Numbered from the stretch's first letter, positions 32,484-41,395 are shown. The stretch is 64,000 nt of DNA from Pedobacter frigidisoli (GCF_004331675.1 NZ_SJSN01000007.1:62001-126000); one strand, 5' to 3'. The notes: generated from the sequence alone by a model not told the origin. Numbers and translations: made by a program.

Positions 32484-33842
32484 ATGAAGATGTTTACCCA
32501 AACAAAATTTTTTACCGGTTCTGCATTATTAATTGCCATAAGCTTTAGCCAAGTTGTGAAAGCCCAAGAAGTAATCACTATACAACAAGCAGTTGATAAA
32601 ACCCTCACGAATAACCTTACGATTAAACAAGCTCAGTTTAGTGCCGCCATTAGCGAAGAAAATTTAACGCAATCGAAATATGCACTTTATCCAAATTTAA
32701 ATGCAAGCATAAATCCAAATTTAACTTTTGGTCGAGGTTTAGATCAAACTACTTTTCAGGTTACAAATCAAACATCACTATATACAAGTGGAAATTTAAG
32801 TACAAACGTAGATTTGTTTCAGGGTTTTTCGAAAATCAATCAAATTAGACAGAATAAAACGCTTTTAGAAGCCGATAAAAGTAACGTTGATAAGATTAAA
32901 AATGATTTGATTTTAAATGTTGTAACCGCTTACCTACAAGTTTTGTATAATACCGATCTAGAAAGAGCCTCTAAAGAACAATTAGATATTTCAAATAAAA
33001 CATTGGTAAGAGAGAATGCCTTACTTGATGCAGGTAATAAAACGCTAGCAGATATCTCTCAAGCAAAATCGCAGGTTGCAACTGCAGAACTTAACTTAAC
33101 GAATGCGCAGAATGCACTTTCTATTTCCTATTTAACCTTAGGACAATTAATGGAGATGCAGCCAAATCAAAAATTTTTAGTTCAGGCGCCATTAATCGAT
33201 AATATTAAGGCTGTACCAAATACGGCAAGTCCGGAAGAAATATATAATAATGCATTAAATATCTTTCCAGATATTAAACTTGCAGGCTTGAGGTCGTTAG
33301 CGGCTAAACAGGCAATCGCTGTAGCAAAGGGCGGTTACTATCCATCTTTGAGTATGGGTGCAGGCTTAAATACTTCTTATTCTTACCAGTTTAATTATGC
33401 CGGTCAAAATCCACAGTCATCCTTTGTAGATCAAATTGATCAGCGTTTAGGCCAAAGCATTGGTATGAGTTTGCAGATTCCAATTTTTAACGGATTCTCC
33501 GCTCGCTCAAACGTTCGCCGAGCAAAGATTACTTATAACAATACATTAACTCAAGAGCAGCTGGCTAAAAATAATTTAAACAAAGTTATATTTCAGGCAA
33601 CAACTGATTTAAAAGCTGCTGAAAGTCGCTTTAGATCAACACAAAATGCATTTAATGCACAAAAGGATGCATTTTATGTTGTAGAACAACGCTACAATGT
33701 AGGCTTAGTTAATTCGCTAGATTTCAGTACAGCACAAACGAACAGAAACAAAGCAGAAATTGATTTTATCCAAGCTAAATACGATTTATTATTTAGGGCA
33801 AAAGTAATCGACTATTACTTAGGCAAACAGATTACATTTTAA
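32484..33842 (+). CDS. TolC-family outer-membrane efflux protein
   Basis: I start at ATG 32484 (452 residues) rather than the TTG 12 bp upstream. The signal peptide covers the first 28 residues or so (FFTGSALLIAISFSQVVKAQ). Two OEP repeats of long amphipathic helices follow, with LTFGRGLDQTTFQVTNQTSLY and SMSLQIPIFNGFSARSNVRRA (read in parts) as the paired beta-strand regions, and QRYNVGLVNSLDFSTAQTNRN near the end. The protein forms the outer-membrane duct of a tripartite exporter. An adaptor gene follows after 30 bp. No transporter gene for the inner membrane lies beside them. Confidence 0.93.
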   Translation: MKMFTQTKFFTGSALLIAISFSQVVKAQEVITIQQAVDKTLTNNLTIKQAQFSAAISEENLTQSKYALYPNLNASINPNLTFGRGLDQTTFQVTNQTSLYTSGNLSTNVDLFQGFSKINQIRQNKTLLEADKSNVDKIKNDLILNVVTAYLQVLYNTDLERASKEQLDISNKTLVRENALLDAGNKTLADISQAKSQVATAELNLTNAQNALSISYLTLGQLMEMQPNQKFLVQAPLIDNIKAVPNTASPEEIYNNALNIFPDIKLAGLRSLAAKQAIAVAKGGYYPSLSMGAGLNTSYSYQFNYAGQNPQSSFVDQIDQRLGQSIGMSLQIPIFNGFSARSNVRRAKITYNNTLTQEQLAKNNLNKVIFQATTDLKAAESRFRSTQNAFNAQKDAFYVVEQRYNVGLVNSLDFSTAQTNRNKAEIDFIQAKYDLLFRAKVIDYYLGKQITF

Positions 33843-33872
33843 TAAAAAACAAACGAAATACAATAAACAATT

Positions 33873-35216
33873 ATGAAACTGAAGCACATATTAATTACAC
33901 TTGGTGTTATCATTGCCATTCTAATCGCACTGAAACTTGCTGGAGTTATTGGCGGTGATAAAACTGAAAAAGTAACTACAGAAAAAGCATCAGATAAAAC
34001 TGTTATTGAAACAGTTACAGCAAGTGGTAAAATTCAACCAGAAACAGAAGTAAAGTTAAGTTCTGAAGTATCGGGAGAGGTTGTAGAATTGAAAGTAAAA
34101 GAAGGTGATATTGTTAAGGCTGGTCAACTGCTTTGTAAGGTTCGTCCTGATGTTTTACAATCGGGCTATGAAAGAACGGTTGCTAGTTATAACGCACAGA
34201 AAGCAAGTGTAGCTTCAGCACAACAACAATTGGCACAAAGTCAGGCTAATTTTGTAAATGCCGATGCCACTTATAAACGTAATGTTGAGCTTTTTGGTAA
34301 AAAGGTAATCTCAGCATCGGAATTTGACGCTGCAAAAGCCGCCTATTTAGGTGCGAAAGCAACTTTAGCAAGTGCTAAGGAAAATGTTACTGGTGCTAAA
34401 TTTACCTTAGAGCAAACAGGAGCAAATGTGAAAGAAGCAGGTGCAAATTTAGCTAAAACAACAATTTATGCTCCAGTTGATGGTGTGGTTTCTAAATTAT
34501 CTATAGAATTAGGCGATCGTATTTTGGGTACCTCTCAAATGGCAGGAACCGAGATCATGCGTATTTCTAATCTATCATCAATGGAAGTAAATGTTGATGT
34601 AAATGAAAACGATATTACCCGTGTTAAAGTAGGCGATAAATCTTCTATCGAAGTTGATGCTTTCTCTGACAAGAAATTTAGAGGTGTGGTAACTGAAATT
34701 GCTAGTTCATCAACCGCAGTTGGAGCTTCAACCTCAACCTCGGTAGATCAGGTAACCAACTTCTCTGTAAAAATCAGAATTACGGAGGAATTGGCAGGTA
34801 AGCAACAATCTATTTTCCGCCCAGGTATGTCTGCAACAGTAGATATCGAAAGCGAATCAGTTTCAGGATTAGCCATTCCAATTCAAGCTGTATTTACCGA
34901 GAATGGAAAAACCGGAGACGATGCAAAGAACAACCAAGGAAATCAAGAAAATACAGATAAGCAAAAATCTAAATTAACCGATAAAAAAGTTAAGCAATAT
35001 GTTTATGATTACGATGCTAAAACTAAAAAAGTTAAGAAAACAGAAGTTACAACAGGTATTCAAAACGATCAATTCATCATCGTAAAATCTGGTGTTAAAG
35101 CGGGACAAGAAATCGTAACTGGCCCTTATTCTGCAATTCAGAATAAATTAAAGGATGGAATGCTTGTAGAAAAAACAGCTAAGGACCAACTGTTTAGTAA
35201 AGACGGCAAAAAGTAA
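33873..35216 (+). CDS. Periplasmic adaptor (HlyD/MacA-type membrane fusion protein)
   Basis: This 447-residue protein has an N-terminal membrane anchor (ILITLGVIIAILIALKLAGV) and then a lipoyl half-motif SSEVSGEVVELKVKEGDIVK (about 65-85). An alpha-hairpin coiled coil rich in Ala/Gln (about 105-195) is followed by the second lipoyl half AKTTIYAPVDGVVSKLSIEL and beta-barrel domains. A Lys/Asn/Gln-rich charged insert (about 350-375) interrupts the C-terminal region. It bridges an inner-membrane pump and the TolC protein encoded 30 bp upstream. The type resembles MacA adaptors of ABC exporters, but no MacB gene follows; the next gene is gpsA. Confidence 0.92.
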   Translation: MKLKHILITLGVIIAILIALKLAGVIGGDKTEKVTTEKASDKTVIETVTASGKIQPETEVKLSSEVSGEVVELKVKEGDIVKAGQLLCKVRPDVLQSGYERTVASYNAQKASVASAQQQLAQSQANFVNADATYKRNVELFGKKVISASEFDAAKAAYLGAKATLASAKENVTGAKFTLEQTGANVKEAGANLAKTTIYAPVDGVVSKLSIELGDRILGTSQMAGTEIMRISNLSSMEVNVDVNENDITRVKVGDKSSIEVDAFSDKKFRGVVTEIASSSTAVGASTSTSVDQVTNFSVKIRITEELAGKQQSIFRPGMSATVDIESESVSGLAIPIQAVFTENGKTGDDAKNNQGNQENTDKQKSKLTDKKVKQYVYDYDAKTKKVKKTEVTTGIQNDQFIIVKSGVKAGQEIVTGPYSAIQNKLKDGMLVEKTAKDQLFSKDGKK

Positions 35217-35259
35217 GCTATATTTAATCGTAAGAAATATTAACTTGCGCAATGGTTTT

Positions 35260-35327
35260 GGGTGTAAGGTTTAGGGTTTAAGGCGCATGGTCTAAACCTT
35301 ATAGCTTACACCTTTTACCTTACACCC
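35260..35327. repeat. Word palindrome after the adaptor gene, with T-tract
   Basis: GGGTGTAAGG (35260-35269) matches CCTTACACCC (35318-35327) exactly. Inside are further copies of the words TAAACC and TTACACC. It is followed by TTTTTTT, so on the plus strand it could also terminate the tolC-adaptor transcript. Confidence 0.65.
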
Positions 35328-35343
35328 TTTTTTATCAATAACC

Positions 35344-36342
35344 ATGGTACCTAAAATAGCAATGATAGGAGGCGGGAGCTGGGCTACTGCCATAGTTAAA
35401 ATGCTATCAGATAATTTATCTGAAAAGAAAATTTACTGGTGGATGCGTAACGAGGTTGCAATCGAGCACATCAACAAGTTTAAGCATAACCCGCATTATT
35501 TAAGCTCTGTAGAAATTAAGCTTCCAGCAGAAAATATCTCCTCAGATGTGAATGCCATAATAAAATCTGCCGATTTTGTTATTTTAAATGTACCCGCTGC
35601 CTTTCTAAAACAAACCTTATCTACCATTACCCCAGAAGATTTAAAAGGTAAGAAAATAGTTTCTGCAATTAAGGGAATTGTACCTGAAGACAATTTAATT
35701 ATCGGCGAATTCTTGCACGAAAAGTACGCTATTCCTTATCACGATATCTTGGTTGTGAGTGGCCCATGCCATGCTGAGGAGGTTGCATTCGAAAAGCTTT
35801 CCTACCTTACCATAGCCTGTACTGATGTCGAAAAAGCTTCGGCCTTTGCAGCGTTACTAAACACTCGCTACATTAAAACCAATGTTTCTGATGATATTTT
35901 CGGAACCGAATATGCCGCGGTTTTAAAGAATATTTATGCCGTGGCCAGCGGTATTTGCCATGGAATAGGTTATGGCGATAATTTTCAGGCCGTTTTAATT
36001 AGCAATGCCATTCGAGAAATTAACCGTTTTGTAGAGGTGGTTCATCCCATCAATCGCGACATTAAGGAATCAGCCTACCTTGGCGATTTATTGGTTACGG
36101 CTTATTCTCAATTTAGCCGTAATAGAACTTTTGGTAATATGGTTGGAAAAGGTTACACCGTAAAATCTGCCCAGCTGGAAATGAATATGATTGCCGAAGG
36201 ATATTATGCTGCTAAATGTATGCACATTAAAAATCAGGCCTACAACGTCGAAATGCCGATTTGCAAAGCAGTGCATAATATTTTATATGAAAATCGTTCT
36301 CCACAAATTGAGATGAAATTGCTAGCCGAAAAGCTTAATTAA
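35344..36342 (+). CDS. gpsA: NAD(P)H-dependent glycerol-3-phosphate dehydrogenase
   Basis: The 332-residue cytoplasmic enzyme reduces dihydroxyacetone phosphate to sn-glycerol 3-phosphate for phospholipid synthesis. It has N-terminal nucleotide site IGGGSWATAIVKML (about 8-21), FVILNVPAAFLKQTL, SAIKGIVPED (about 107-116), SGPCHAEEVA (about 139-148) and the catalytic lysine in EYAAVLKNIYAVASGICHG. Length is normal. The gene stands alone, preceded by the palindromic T-tract element that probably separates it from the efflux genes. Confidence 0.94.
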   Translation: MVPKIAMIGGGSWATAIVKMLSDNLSEKKIYWWMRNEVAIEHINKFKHNPHYLSSVEIKLPAENISSDVNAIIKSADFVILNVPAAFLKQTLSTITPEDLKGKKIVSAIKGIVPEDNLIIGEFLHEKYAIPYHDILVVSGPCHAEEVAFEKLSYLTIACTDVEKASAFAALLNTRYIKTNVSDDIFGTEYAAVLKNIYAVASGICHGIGYGDNFQAVLISNAIREINRFVEVVHPINRDIKESAYLGDLLVTAYSQFSRNRTFGNMVGKGYTVKSAQLEMNMIAEGYYAAKCMHIKNQAYNVEMPICKAVHNILYENRSPQIEMKLLAEKLN

Positions 36343-36697
36343 CGCATGGGTTTTTATTGCACAGACGATGTTTTTATCCCCGGGCGAAGCGGCATCCATG
36401 TAGCGTAGCGAAATGATACAGCGAAGAACGGGAACAGACTTTAATAAATGCTTATTGCCCTGCGCTTCGAAAAAAGAGGATATTTTAATTTTATGTAAAG
36501 CAGTTGCTGTGCGGTTTCGGTTATTGTAGCCCTCCTTTTCGCTACTATCTTTTTGTGAATGTACTGGGAAACTTGTTTCGCCCTGCAACAAAAAGTATAG
36601 CCGCTTCAATAAGGTTTTTTTAATAAATGCAGCTGCTAAGAAACAAAACAAAATTGCATATCGGCTGTTATCATATTAAATAAAAAGTATAGCTGTC
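36343..36697. other. Spacer with degenerate repeat-like sequence
   Basis: No gene is supported. A minus-strand ORF of 109 codons (36322-36651) runs through it and into gpsA, has no domain, and reads from GC-richer patches such as GAAGCGGCATCCATGTAGCG and GTTGCTGTGCGGTTTCGG that look like decayed repeat DNA. I found no second copy inside the window. Confidence 0.5.
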
Positions 36698-37042
36698 ATG
36701 AAAAAGAAAATTGTAGCAGGTTTATTAACACTCGCATTATTCGGCGGTGTAACCTTAAGTGTAAATGCACAAGAAAAAAAGAAAACTGAAGTTGGTAAAG
36801 CACTAGATCATACTGGTAAAGCAATTGGAAAAGGCGCTAAATCAGTTGGTAATAAAACAGCTGAAGTTGCCGTGAAAGGTGGTTCTAAAGTAGCTGATAA
36901 AACTTGGAAAGGTAAAATGGCACCAGATGGTTCTGATGTTTATATCAACGCTAAAAACGAAAAGTATTACGTGAATTCGAAAGGTGCAAAAATTTGGTTA
37001 AAACCTAGCCAAATCAAAACTAGGATAGAAACTAAAAACTAA
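36698..37042 (+). CDS. Small secreted basic protein
   Basis: This 114-residue ORF has signal peptide MKKKIVAGLLTLALFGGVTL, then SVNAQ. A Lys/Gly/Ala-rich helical repeat region (KALDHTGKAIGKGAKSVGNK, about 34-53, and onward) is followed by GSDVYINAKNEKYYVNSKG, then AKIWLK (about 85-110). The last segment resembles the small basic-adaptor motif seen in some viral and bacterial proteins, but I hold that loosely. It is periplasmic or secreted with unknown function. A perfect terminator follows 20 bp after the stop. Confidence 0.75.
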   Translation: MKKKIVAGLLTLALFGGVTLSVNAQEKKKTEVGKALDHTGKAIGKGAKSVGNKTAEVAVKGGSKVADKTWKGKMAPDGSDVYINAKNEKYYVNSKGAKIWLKPSQIKTRIETKN

Positions 37043-37062
37043 TAACGAATTCGTTCGAAAAC

Positions 37063-37094
37063 AAAAAAACCGATAATTAATTATCGGTTTTTTT
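37063..37094. terminator. Bidirectional terminator
   Basis: AAAAAAACCGATAA (37063-37076), loop TTAA, TTATCGGTTTTTTT (37081-37094). It lies between the convergent small secreted protein gene and rimO. Confidence 0.93.
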
Positions 37095-37109
37095 GTTGAT
37101 TATATTTTT

Positions 37110-38441
37110 TTAAACAATCGTTCCGTACAAATCGAAATCTTCAGCCCTGTCGATTTTAACATTTACAAAGCTTCCGTTTGCAGCATAACCCGTAGCCGCA
37201 TCAATTAAAACTTCGTTATCTACCTCAGGCGAATCAAATTCAGTTCTTCCTACAAAGAAATCACCCTCTTTCTTATCAACCAACACCTTAAAGGTTTTAC
37301 CTACTTTTTCTTGATTGATATCAAATGAAATGCCTTGCTGAATTTCCATGATATCATCTACACGTTGTTGTTTAACTTCTTCAGGGATATCATCTACTAA
37401 AGTGTGTGCATGTGTCTTTTCTTCATGGGAATAAGTGAAGCAACCCAAACGATCGAATTTAGTCTCCGCAACCCAATCTTTCATCTCTTGGAAATCGTAT
37501 TCTGTTTCACCAGGATATCCGCAAATAAGCGTGGTACGCATAGCGATATTTGGAACTTTATCTCTAATCTGATTTACCAAATCAATGGTTTTCTGTTTTG
37601 TAGTACCGCGACGCATCGATTTCAGCATGTTATCTGTAATGTGCTGTAAGGGCATATCCAGATACTTGCAAATGTTATCACGTTCGTTCATGGCATCCAA
37701 AATCTCCATTGGGAAACCACTTGGGTAGGCATATTGTAAACGAATCCATTCTATTCCTGGAACATCAGATATACGGCGCATTAACTCATCTAACTTGCGT
37801 ACACCGTATAAATCTAACCCATAATAAGTTAAATCTTGAGCAATTAAAATTAATTCCTTGGTCCCGTTTTTGGCTAAGATTTTTGCCTCATTAACCAATT
37901 CTTCCATAGGTTTGCTTAAGTGCTTCCCACGCATAAGCGGAATGGCACAAAAAGAGCAGGGACGATTACATCCCTCGGCAATTTTAAAATAAGCAAAGTG
38001 AGATGGAGTCGTTAGCAAACGTTCGCCAATTAGCTCATGTTTGTAGTTAGCACCTAATTCGTGTAGTATATTTTGTAAATCGTTGGTGCCGAAAAATGCA
38101 TCAACATTTGTGATTTCTGACTCAAGTTCTGGTTTGTAACGTTCTGATAAACATCCCGTAACCACAACCTTTCCAATTTTACCAGCGGCTTTTAAATCAC
38201 TGAATTGCAAGATAGTATCGATAGATTCTTGCTTGGCATTATCGATAAAACCGCAGGTGTTTATGACTACGATATCATCTTTTCCCATCTTATCAGATTC
38301 GTGAACAACATTTAAATTGTTTCCACGCAACTGTCCCATCAACACTTCCGAATCGTAAATATTTTTTGAGCAACCTAATGTAATGACATTGATTTTAGGT
38401 TGTTTAATGGCGCTTTTACTTTTTACTATTTTTGTATTCAT
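37110..38441 (-). CDS. rimO: Ribosomal protein S12 (aspartate89-C3)-methylthiotransferase
   Basis: The 443-residue radical-SAM enzyme adds a methylthio group to Asp89 of ribosomal protein S12. The N-terminal UPF0004 domain has cysteines Cys24 (TLGCSKN), Cys63 (NTCGFI) and Cys97 (TGCLSE). The radical-SAM cluster is Cys158, Cys162 and Cys165 in AEGCNRPCSFCAIP. A C-terminal TRAM domain (about 375-440) binds the substrate. GCSKN and the IPLMRG sequence after the cluster separate RimO from MiaB. It lies downstream of ftsY, with a broken gene between. Confidence 0.96.
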   Translation of the reverse strand: MNTKIVKSKSAIKQPKINVITLGCSKNIYDSEVLMGQLRGNNLNVVHESDKMGKDDIVVINTCGFIDNAKQESIDTILQFSDLKAAGKIGKVVVTGCLSERYKPELESEITNVDAFFGTNDLQNILHELGANYKHELIGERLLTTPSHFAYFKIAEGCNRPCSFCAIPLMRGKHLSKPMEELVNEAKILAKNGTKELILIAQDLTYYGLDLYGVRKLDELMRRISDVPGIEWIRLQYAYPSGFPMEILDAMNERDNICKYLDMPLQHITDNMLKSMRRGTTKQKTIDLVNQIRDKVPNIAMRTTLICGYPGETEYDFQEMKDWVAETKFDRLGCFTYSHEEKTHAHTLVDDIPEEVKQQRVDDIMEIQQGISFDINQEKVGKTFKVLVDKKEGDFFVGRTEFDSPEVDNEVLIDAATGYAANGSFVNVKIDRAEDFDLYGTIV

Positions 38442-38534
38442 ATAATGTTGATGTCACCGATTATAAATGATTCCACTGATAAAGGTGGATAACATTGCAA
38501 CTGATAAAAGATTTTGAGTTTTATATTTTAAGTG

Positions 38535-38907
38535 TTAAACAGAGAGCCTTTTTATTTCACAGCTGGTATTGCCAAAGTTAATCAATAAACCTGTTTTAAC
38601 TTTGCTGGCTTTTAAATATGATATAAGTTGACTTTGAATAACTTAGGTTGAAATCCTGTAACTGATTTTAATTCTACAATCCTTGATTTTCAACAAAAAG
38701 ATCGCACCTAAATTTTCCAATATTGACATCTTGAAAGAGTACATCAAATTCTTTTTCTGCTTGAAATAACAATCCAGCTTGGTTCAGTTTTATTTTTAAA
38801 GCATTTGCATAGATTTTTTCAAGAAAATCAGGCCCGAGCTCATTGTGTATTTGAAAGCAACAACCAATTATAATCTCAGTAAGCTTATCATTCTGATTTT
38901 CAGTCAT
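38535..38907 (-). pseudogene. GxxExxY family gene broken by two frameshifts
   Basis: The first frame (38907-38674) gives 77 residues starting MTENQNDKLTEIIIGCCFQI, with HNELGPDFLEKIYANALKI, including the GxxExxY signature GPDFLEKIY. It stops after FVENQGL. One base out of frame the text continues IVELKSVTGFQPKLFKV. A further shift gives QLISYLKASKVKTGLLINFG, then NTSCEIKRLSV and a stop at 38535. Together they rebuild a full family member of about 125 residues. Two separate single-base losses make a sequencing error unlikely, though not impossible. The family's function is unknown. Confidence 0.8.
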
Positions 38908-38976
38908 ATTTATCTGCTTAAGTATTTTTGTAATCAGTGTAATGAACTAAAAATCGGTGCAATCAACGGCTTGCGT

Positions 38977-39939
38977 TTATTTAAACAAACTATTCACAAA
39001 TTCTTTCTTATCAAACAACTGTAGATCACCTATTTTCTCGCCAACACCAATATATTTAACAGGAATTTTAAATTGATCTGAAATCCCAATCACTACACCA
39101 CCTTTTGCTGTTCCATCAAGCTTCGTGATGGCCAAGGCATTAACATCAGTTGCTTCGGTAAACTGTTTACACTGTTCAAAAGCATTTTGTCCGGTTGAGG
39201 CATCTAAAACTAGAAGAATTTCATGAGGTGCATTTGGAACAACTTTTTGCATTACCTGCTTAATTTTACCAAGTTCATTCATTAAGCCTACCTTATTGTG
39301 CAAACGACCAGCAGTATCGATAATTACTACATCTTCTCCGTTTGCAACAGCAGATTGTAATGTATCGAATGCTACCGAAGCAGGATCTGATCCCATTGGC
39401 TGGGCAACTACACGAACACCAACACGCTCGCCCCAAAGTTTAAGTTGATCTACAGCAGCAGCACGAAAAGTATCAGCGGCACCTAAAACAACTTTAAGAC
39501 CAGATTCCTTAAGCTTATGTGCAAGTTTTCCGATGGTTGTTGTTTTACCAACACCATTTACACCAACCACCATAATTACGTACGGCTTGTGGTCGCCATA
39601 TTCAAATTGGCGGAAATCGTTACTATTATTCTCTGATAATAAAAGCTGAATCTCATCACGCAAGATGAAATTGAGTTCTGATGTATTCAGGTATTTATCT
39701 TTAGAAACGCGATCTTCAATTCTTTTGACGATTTTTAGGGTAGTGCTAACACCAACATCAGAAGTAACTAAGACTTCCTCCAAATTATCGAGCACTTCAT
39801 CATCAACGGTTGATTTTCCTGCAACAGCTTTGGTAATTTTGTTGAAGAAACCATCTTTGGTTTTCTCTAAACCTTTATCTAAAGCTTCTTGAGCTTCAGG
39901 CGCAGTTTCTTTCTTTTTGAAAAAATCAAATAAGCCCAT
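38977..39939 (-). CDS. ftsY: Signal recognition particle receptor
   Basis: The 320-residue SRP GTPase targets ribosome-nascent chains to the membrane. The NG domain carries G1 GVNGVGKTT (Gly126 to Thr134), DTFRAAAVDQL, G3 DTAGRLHNK and G4 TKLDGTAKGG, ending IGVGEKIGDLQLFDKKEFV. The acidic A domain is nearly absent, which is usual in this phylum. Its ATG overlaps the stop of the PIN-domain gene in the sequence TAATG, so translation may be coupled to that toxin-like gene. Confidence 0.96.
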   Translation of the reverse strand: MGLFDFFKKKETAPEAQEALDKGLEKTKDGFFNKITKAVAGKSTVDDEVLDNLEEVLVTSDVGVSTTLKIVKRIEDRVSKDKYLNTSELNFILRDEIQLLLSENNSNDFRQFEYGDHKPYVIMVVGVNGVGKTTTIGKLAHKLKESGLKVVLGAADTFRAAAVDQLKLWGERVGVRVVAQPMGSDPASVAFDTLQSAVANGEDVVIIDTAGRLHNKVGLMNELGKIKQVMQKVVPNAPHEILLVLDASTGQNAFEQCKQFTEATDVNALAITKLDGTAKGGVVIGISDQFKIPVKYIGVGEKIGDLQLFDKKEFVNSLFK

Positions 39940-40352
39940 TATTGTTTATATTTTTCTAAAAATTCAGTAGGGGTTAATACTCGGATTTTGCTATTGATAA
40001 AATCTTGTGTATTTCTAGTTATAATGATATCAATTTGATTTAACTCAGCTGCAGCATTTTGTACAGCATCTTCAAAATCAGAAAAGTTGGAATGAAGTGC
40101 GAAAATTATGGTATCATAATTAACACCAAGAATACCTATAGTGTTAATAAGCGTAACAAGAATATCTACTGTTTTATTGTGACCAATGTTTTTTTTACAG
40201 ATGTAATAGATATCAGTAAATGTTGATGCTAAAATGAATCCTTTGACATTTATATCATCAACCTTATTTAAAGACTCAAAAGAATCATTGTAAAAAGGTT
40301 GTCGTTTAAGACTAATATCGATAAAAACATTTGTGTCAAATAAAATATTCAT
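39939..40352 (-). CDS. PIN-domain protein (VapC-like toxin)
   Basis: In this 137-residue protein the PIN ribonuclease fold is indicated by MNILFDTNVFIDISL (Asp6 metal ligand), an acidic residue set in the middle (NFSDFEDAVQNAAAEL, about 89-104) and the C-terminal IIITRNTQDF with the last conserved Asp. It is likely an RNase toxin neutralised by the protein encoded immediately upstream. TAATG overlaps join it to that gene at its start and to ftsY at its end. The pair sits between DUF4295 and ftsY. Confidence 0.85.
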   Translation of the reverse strand: MNILFDTNVFIDISLKRQPFYNDSFESLNKVDDINVKGFILASTFTDIYYICKKNIGHNKTVDILVTLINTIGILGVNYDTIIFALHSNFSDFEDAVQNAAAELNQIDIIITRNTQDFINSKIRVLTPTEFLEKYKQ

Positions 40353-40585
40353 TATTTATGCTTCTCCATAAGATAATCGTATTTAGCCTTATCAGGATCG
40401 ATACCCTCTAGCACACCAGAAAACTTATCTAGAAATTCTTTCATATTTTTCTTTGGTCTGCCGAGATTCACCTCATCTAAAATAATTACTTCAACTTCTT
40501 TGTTTTTTACATCAAATCCATCTGGAACAACAATTGTCCCATTCTCAGAAACTTTGGCTTTAAACTTATATGCTTCCATAATCAT
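40352..40585 (-). CDS. Antitoxin-like partner of the PIN protein
   Basis: I start at ATG 40585 (77 residues; ATG 40579 is also possible). The longer TTG frame to 40636 would run into the upstream terminator. An AbrB/DUF2281-like beta-rich N-terminus (FKAKVSENGTIVVPDGF, then EVEVIILDE) is followed by a charged helical tail (KKNMKEFLDKFSGVLEGIDP, DKAKYDYLMEKHK) that probably wraps the toxin. Its stop overlaps the PIN start by one base. It is likely autoregulatory, as in other vapBC-type pairs (inference). Confidence 0.78.
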   Translation of the reverse strand: MIMEAYKFKAKVSENGTIVVPDGFDVKNKEVEVIILDEVNLGRPKKNMKEFLDKFSGVLEGIDPDKAKYDYLMEKHK

Positions 40586-40635
40586 GCTTTTTATCAAAGA
40601 TAACCAATTATTTTTGGGCTTAATTTTATATAACA

Positions 40636-40672
40636 AAAAAAGCCCTCCCGGTTAAAACGGAACGGCTTTTAA
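40636..40672 (-). terminator. Probable terminator of the rpmB-rpmG-DUF4295 genes
   Basis: On the minus strand AAAAGCCGTTCCG, then TTTTAA, then CCGGGAGGGCTTTTTTT forms an imperfect hairpin with a T-run. It separates the ribosomal genes from the toxin-antitoxin/ftsY unit. Confidence 0.6.
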
Positions 40673-40697
40673 TATCTTCTGTTAAAAAATATTAACC

Positions 40698-40853
40698 TTA
40701 TTTAGATGCAATAGCATCTTTTACGTGGTCGTTATGTACGATAAGTTCCTTGAATGAATAAGCACCAGTTTTAGCTGATTTTACCATTGTAATAACTTTC
40801 GAATATTCTTTACCTGTACCTGTTTTAAGGGTTGCAACTACTTTCTTTGCCAT
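40698..40853 (-). CDS. DUF4295 family protein (51 residues)
   Basis: ATG at 40853 to TAA at 40698 gives MAKKVVATLKTGTGKEYSKV, then ITMVKSAKTGAYSFKELIVH and NDHVKDAIASK. The basic protein matches DUF4295, which in Bacteroidetes regularly follows rpmG and is thought to be ribosome-associated. It lies 81 bp after rpmG. Short, but confident because of the clear family match and context. Confidence 0.92.
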   Translation of the reverse strand: MAKKVVATLKTGTGKEYSKVITMVKSAKTGAYSFKELIVHNDHVKDAIASK

Positions 40854-40934
40854 GTTCTTATAATTTTAATGATCGAATTAGAGAATGTTGGAATGAGTGA
40901 ATTAAATCAATCATTAAATCAATCTGTTAATCAA

Positions 40935-41117
40935 TTATTTTATTTCTTTGTGTACGGTTACTTTTCTCAACACTGGATTGAATTTTTTCAATTCTAAACG
41001 CTCTGTAGTGTTTTTACGGTTTTTGGTAGAAATATATCTAGACATACCCGGCATGCCACTTTCTTTATGTTCAGTACATTCTAAAATAACCTGAACTCTG
41101 TTACCTTTTTTTGCCAT
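40935..41117 (-). CDS. rpmG: 50S ribosomal protein L33
   Basis: The 60-residue basic protein begins [20 protein letters not shown] and contains [20 protein letters not shown], the L33 core. It is a large-subunit component. The second zinc-ribbon cysteine pairs of some L33 proteins are absent, so it is the zinc-independent (C-minus) form: only Cys14 is present. It lies 44 bp after rpmB, with DUF4295 downstream. Confidence 0.96.
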   Translation of the reverse strand: MAKKGNRVQVILECTEHKESGMPGMSRYISTKNRKNTTERLELKKFNPVLRKVTVHKEIK

Positions 41118-41161
41118 TTTAATATAAATTGTAAACTGTTAATCTCAACAGTTAATGTTTT

Positions 41162-41395
41162 TTACAAAAATCCTTTTTTTACGAAACGGTTAATTGCTTC
41201 GCTAATGCCCACTTTATTGATGGTCTTAATCGCTGAAGTAGAAACTTTCAACGTAATCCAACGGTTTTCTTCAGGAATATAAAATTTCTGAAGTTGTAGG
41301 TTTGGGTAAAATTTGCGTTTGGTTTTAACGTTTGAGTGAGAAACGTTGTTACCTACCATTGCTTTTTTTCCTGTTAAATCACAAACTCTTGACAT
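41162..41395 (-). CDS. rpmB: 50S ribosomal protein L28
   Basis: The 77-residue protein begins [20 protein letters not shown], followed by [20 protein letters not shown], the standard L28 sequence. It is first of the rpmB-rpmG-DUF4295 set. The promoter must lie in 41396-41609, shared with the divergent acs gene; I could not assign it. Confidence 0.97.
   Translation of the reverse strand: MSRVCDLTGKKAMVGNNVSHSNVKTKRKFYPNLQLQKFYIPEENRWITLKVSTSAIKTINKVGISEAINRFVKKGFL

Noticed and set aside
36322..36651. 109-codon minus-strand ORF after gpsA
   Set aside because: Overlaps gpsA and repeat-like spacer, no recognisable domain or signal.
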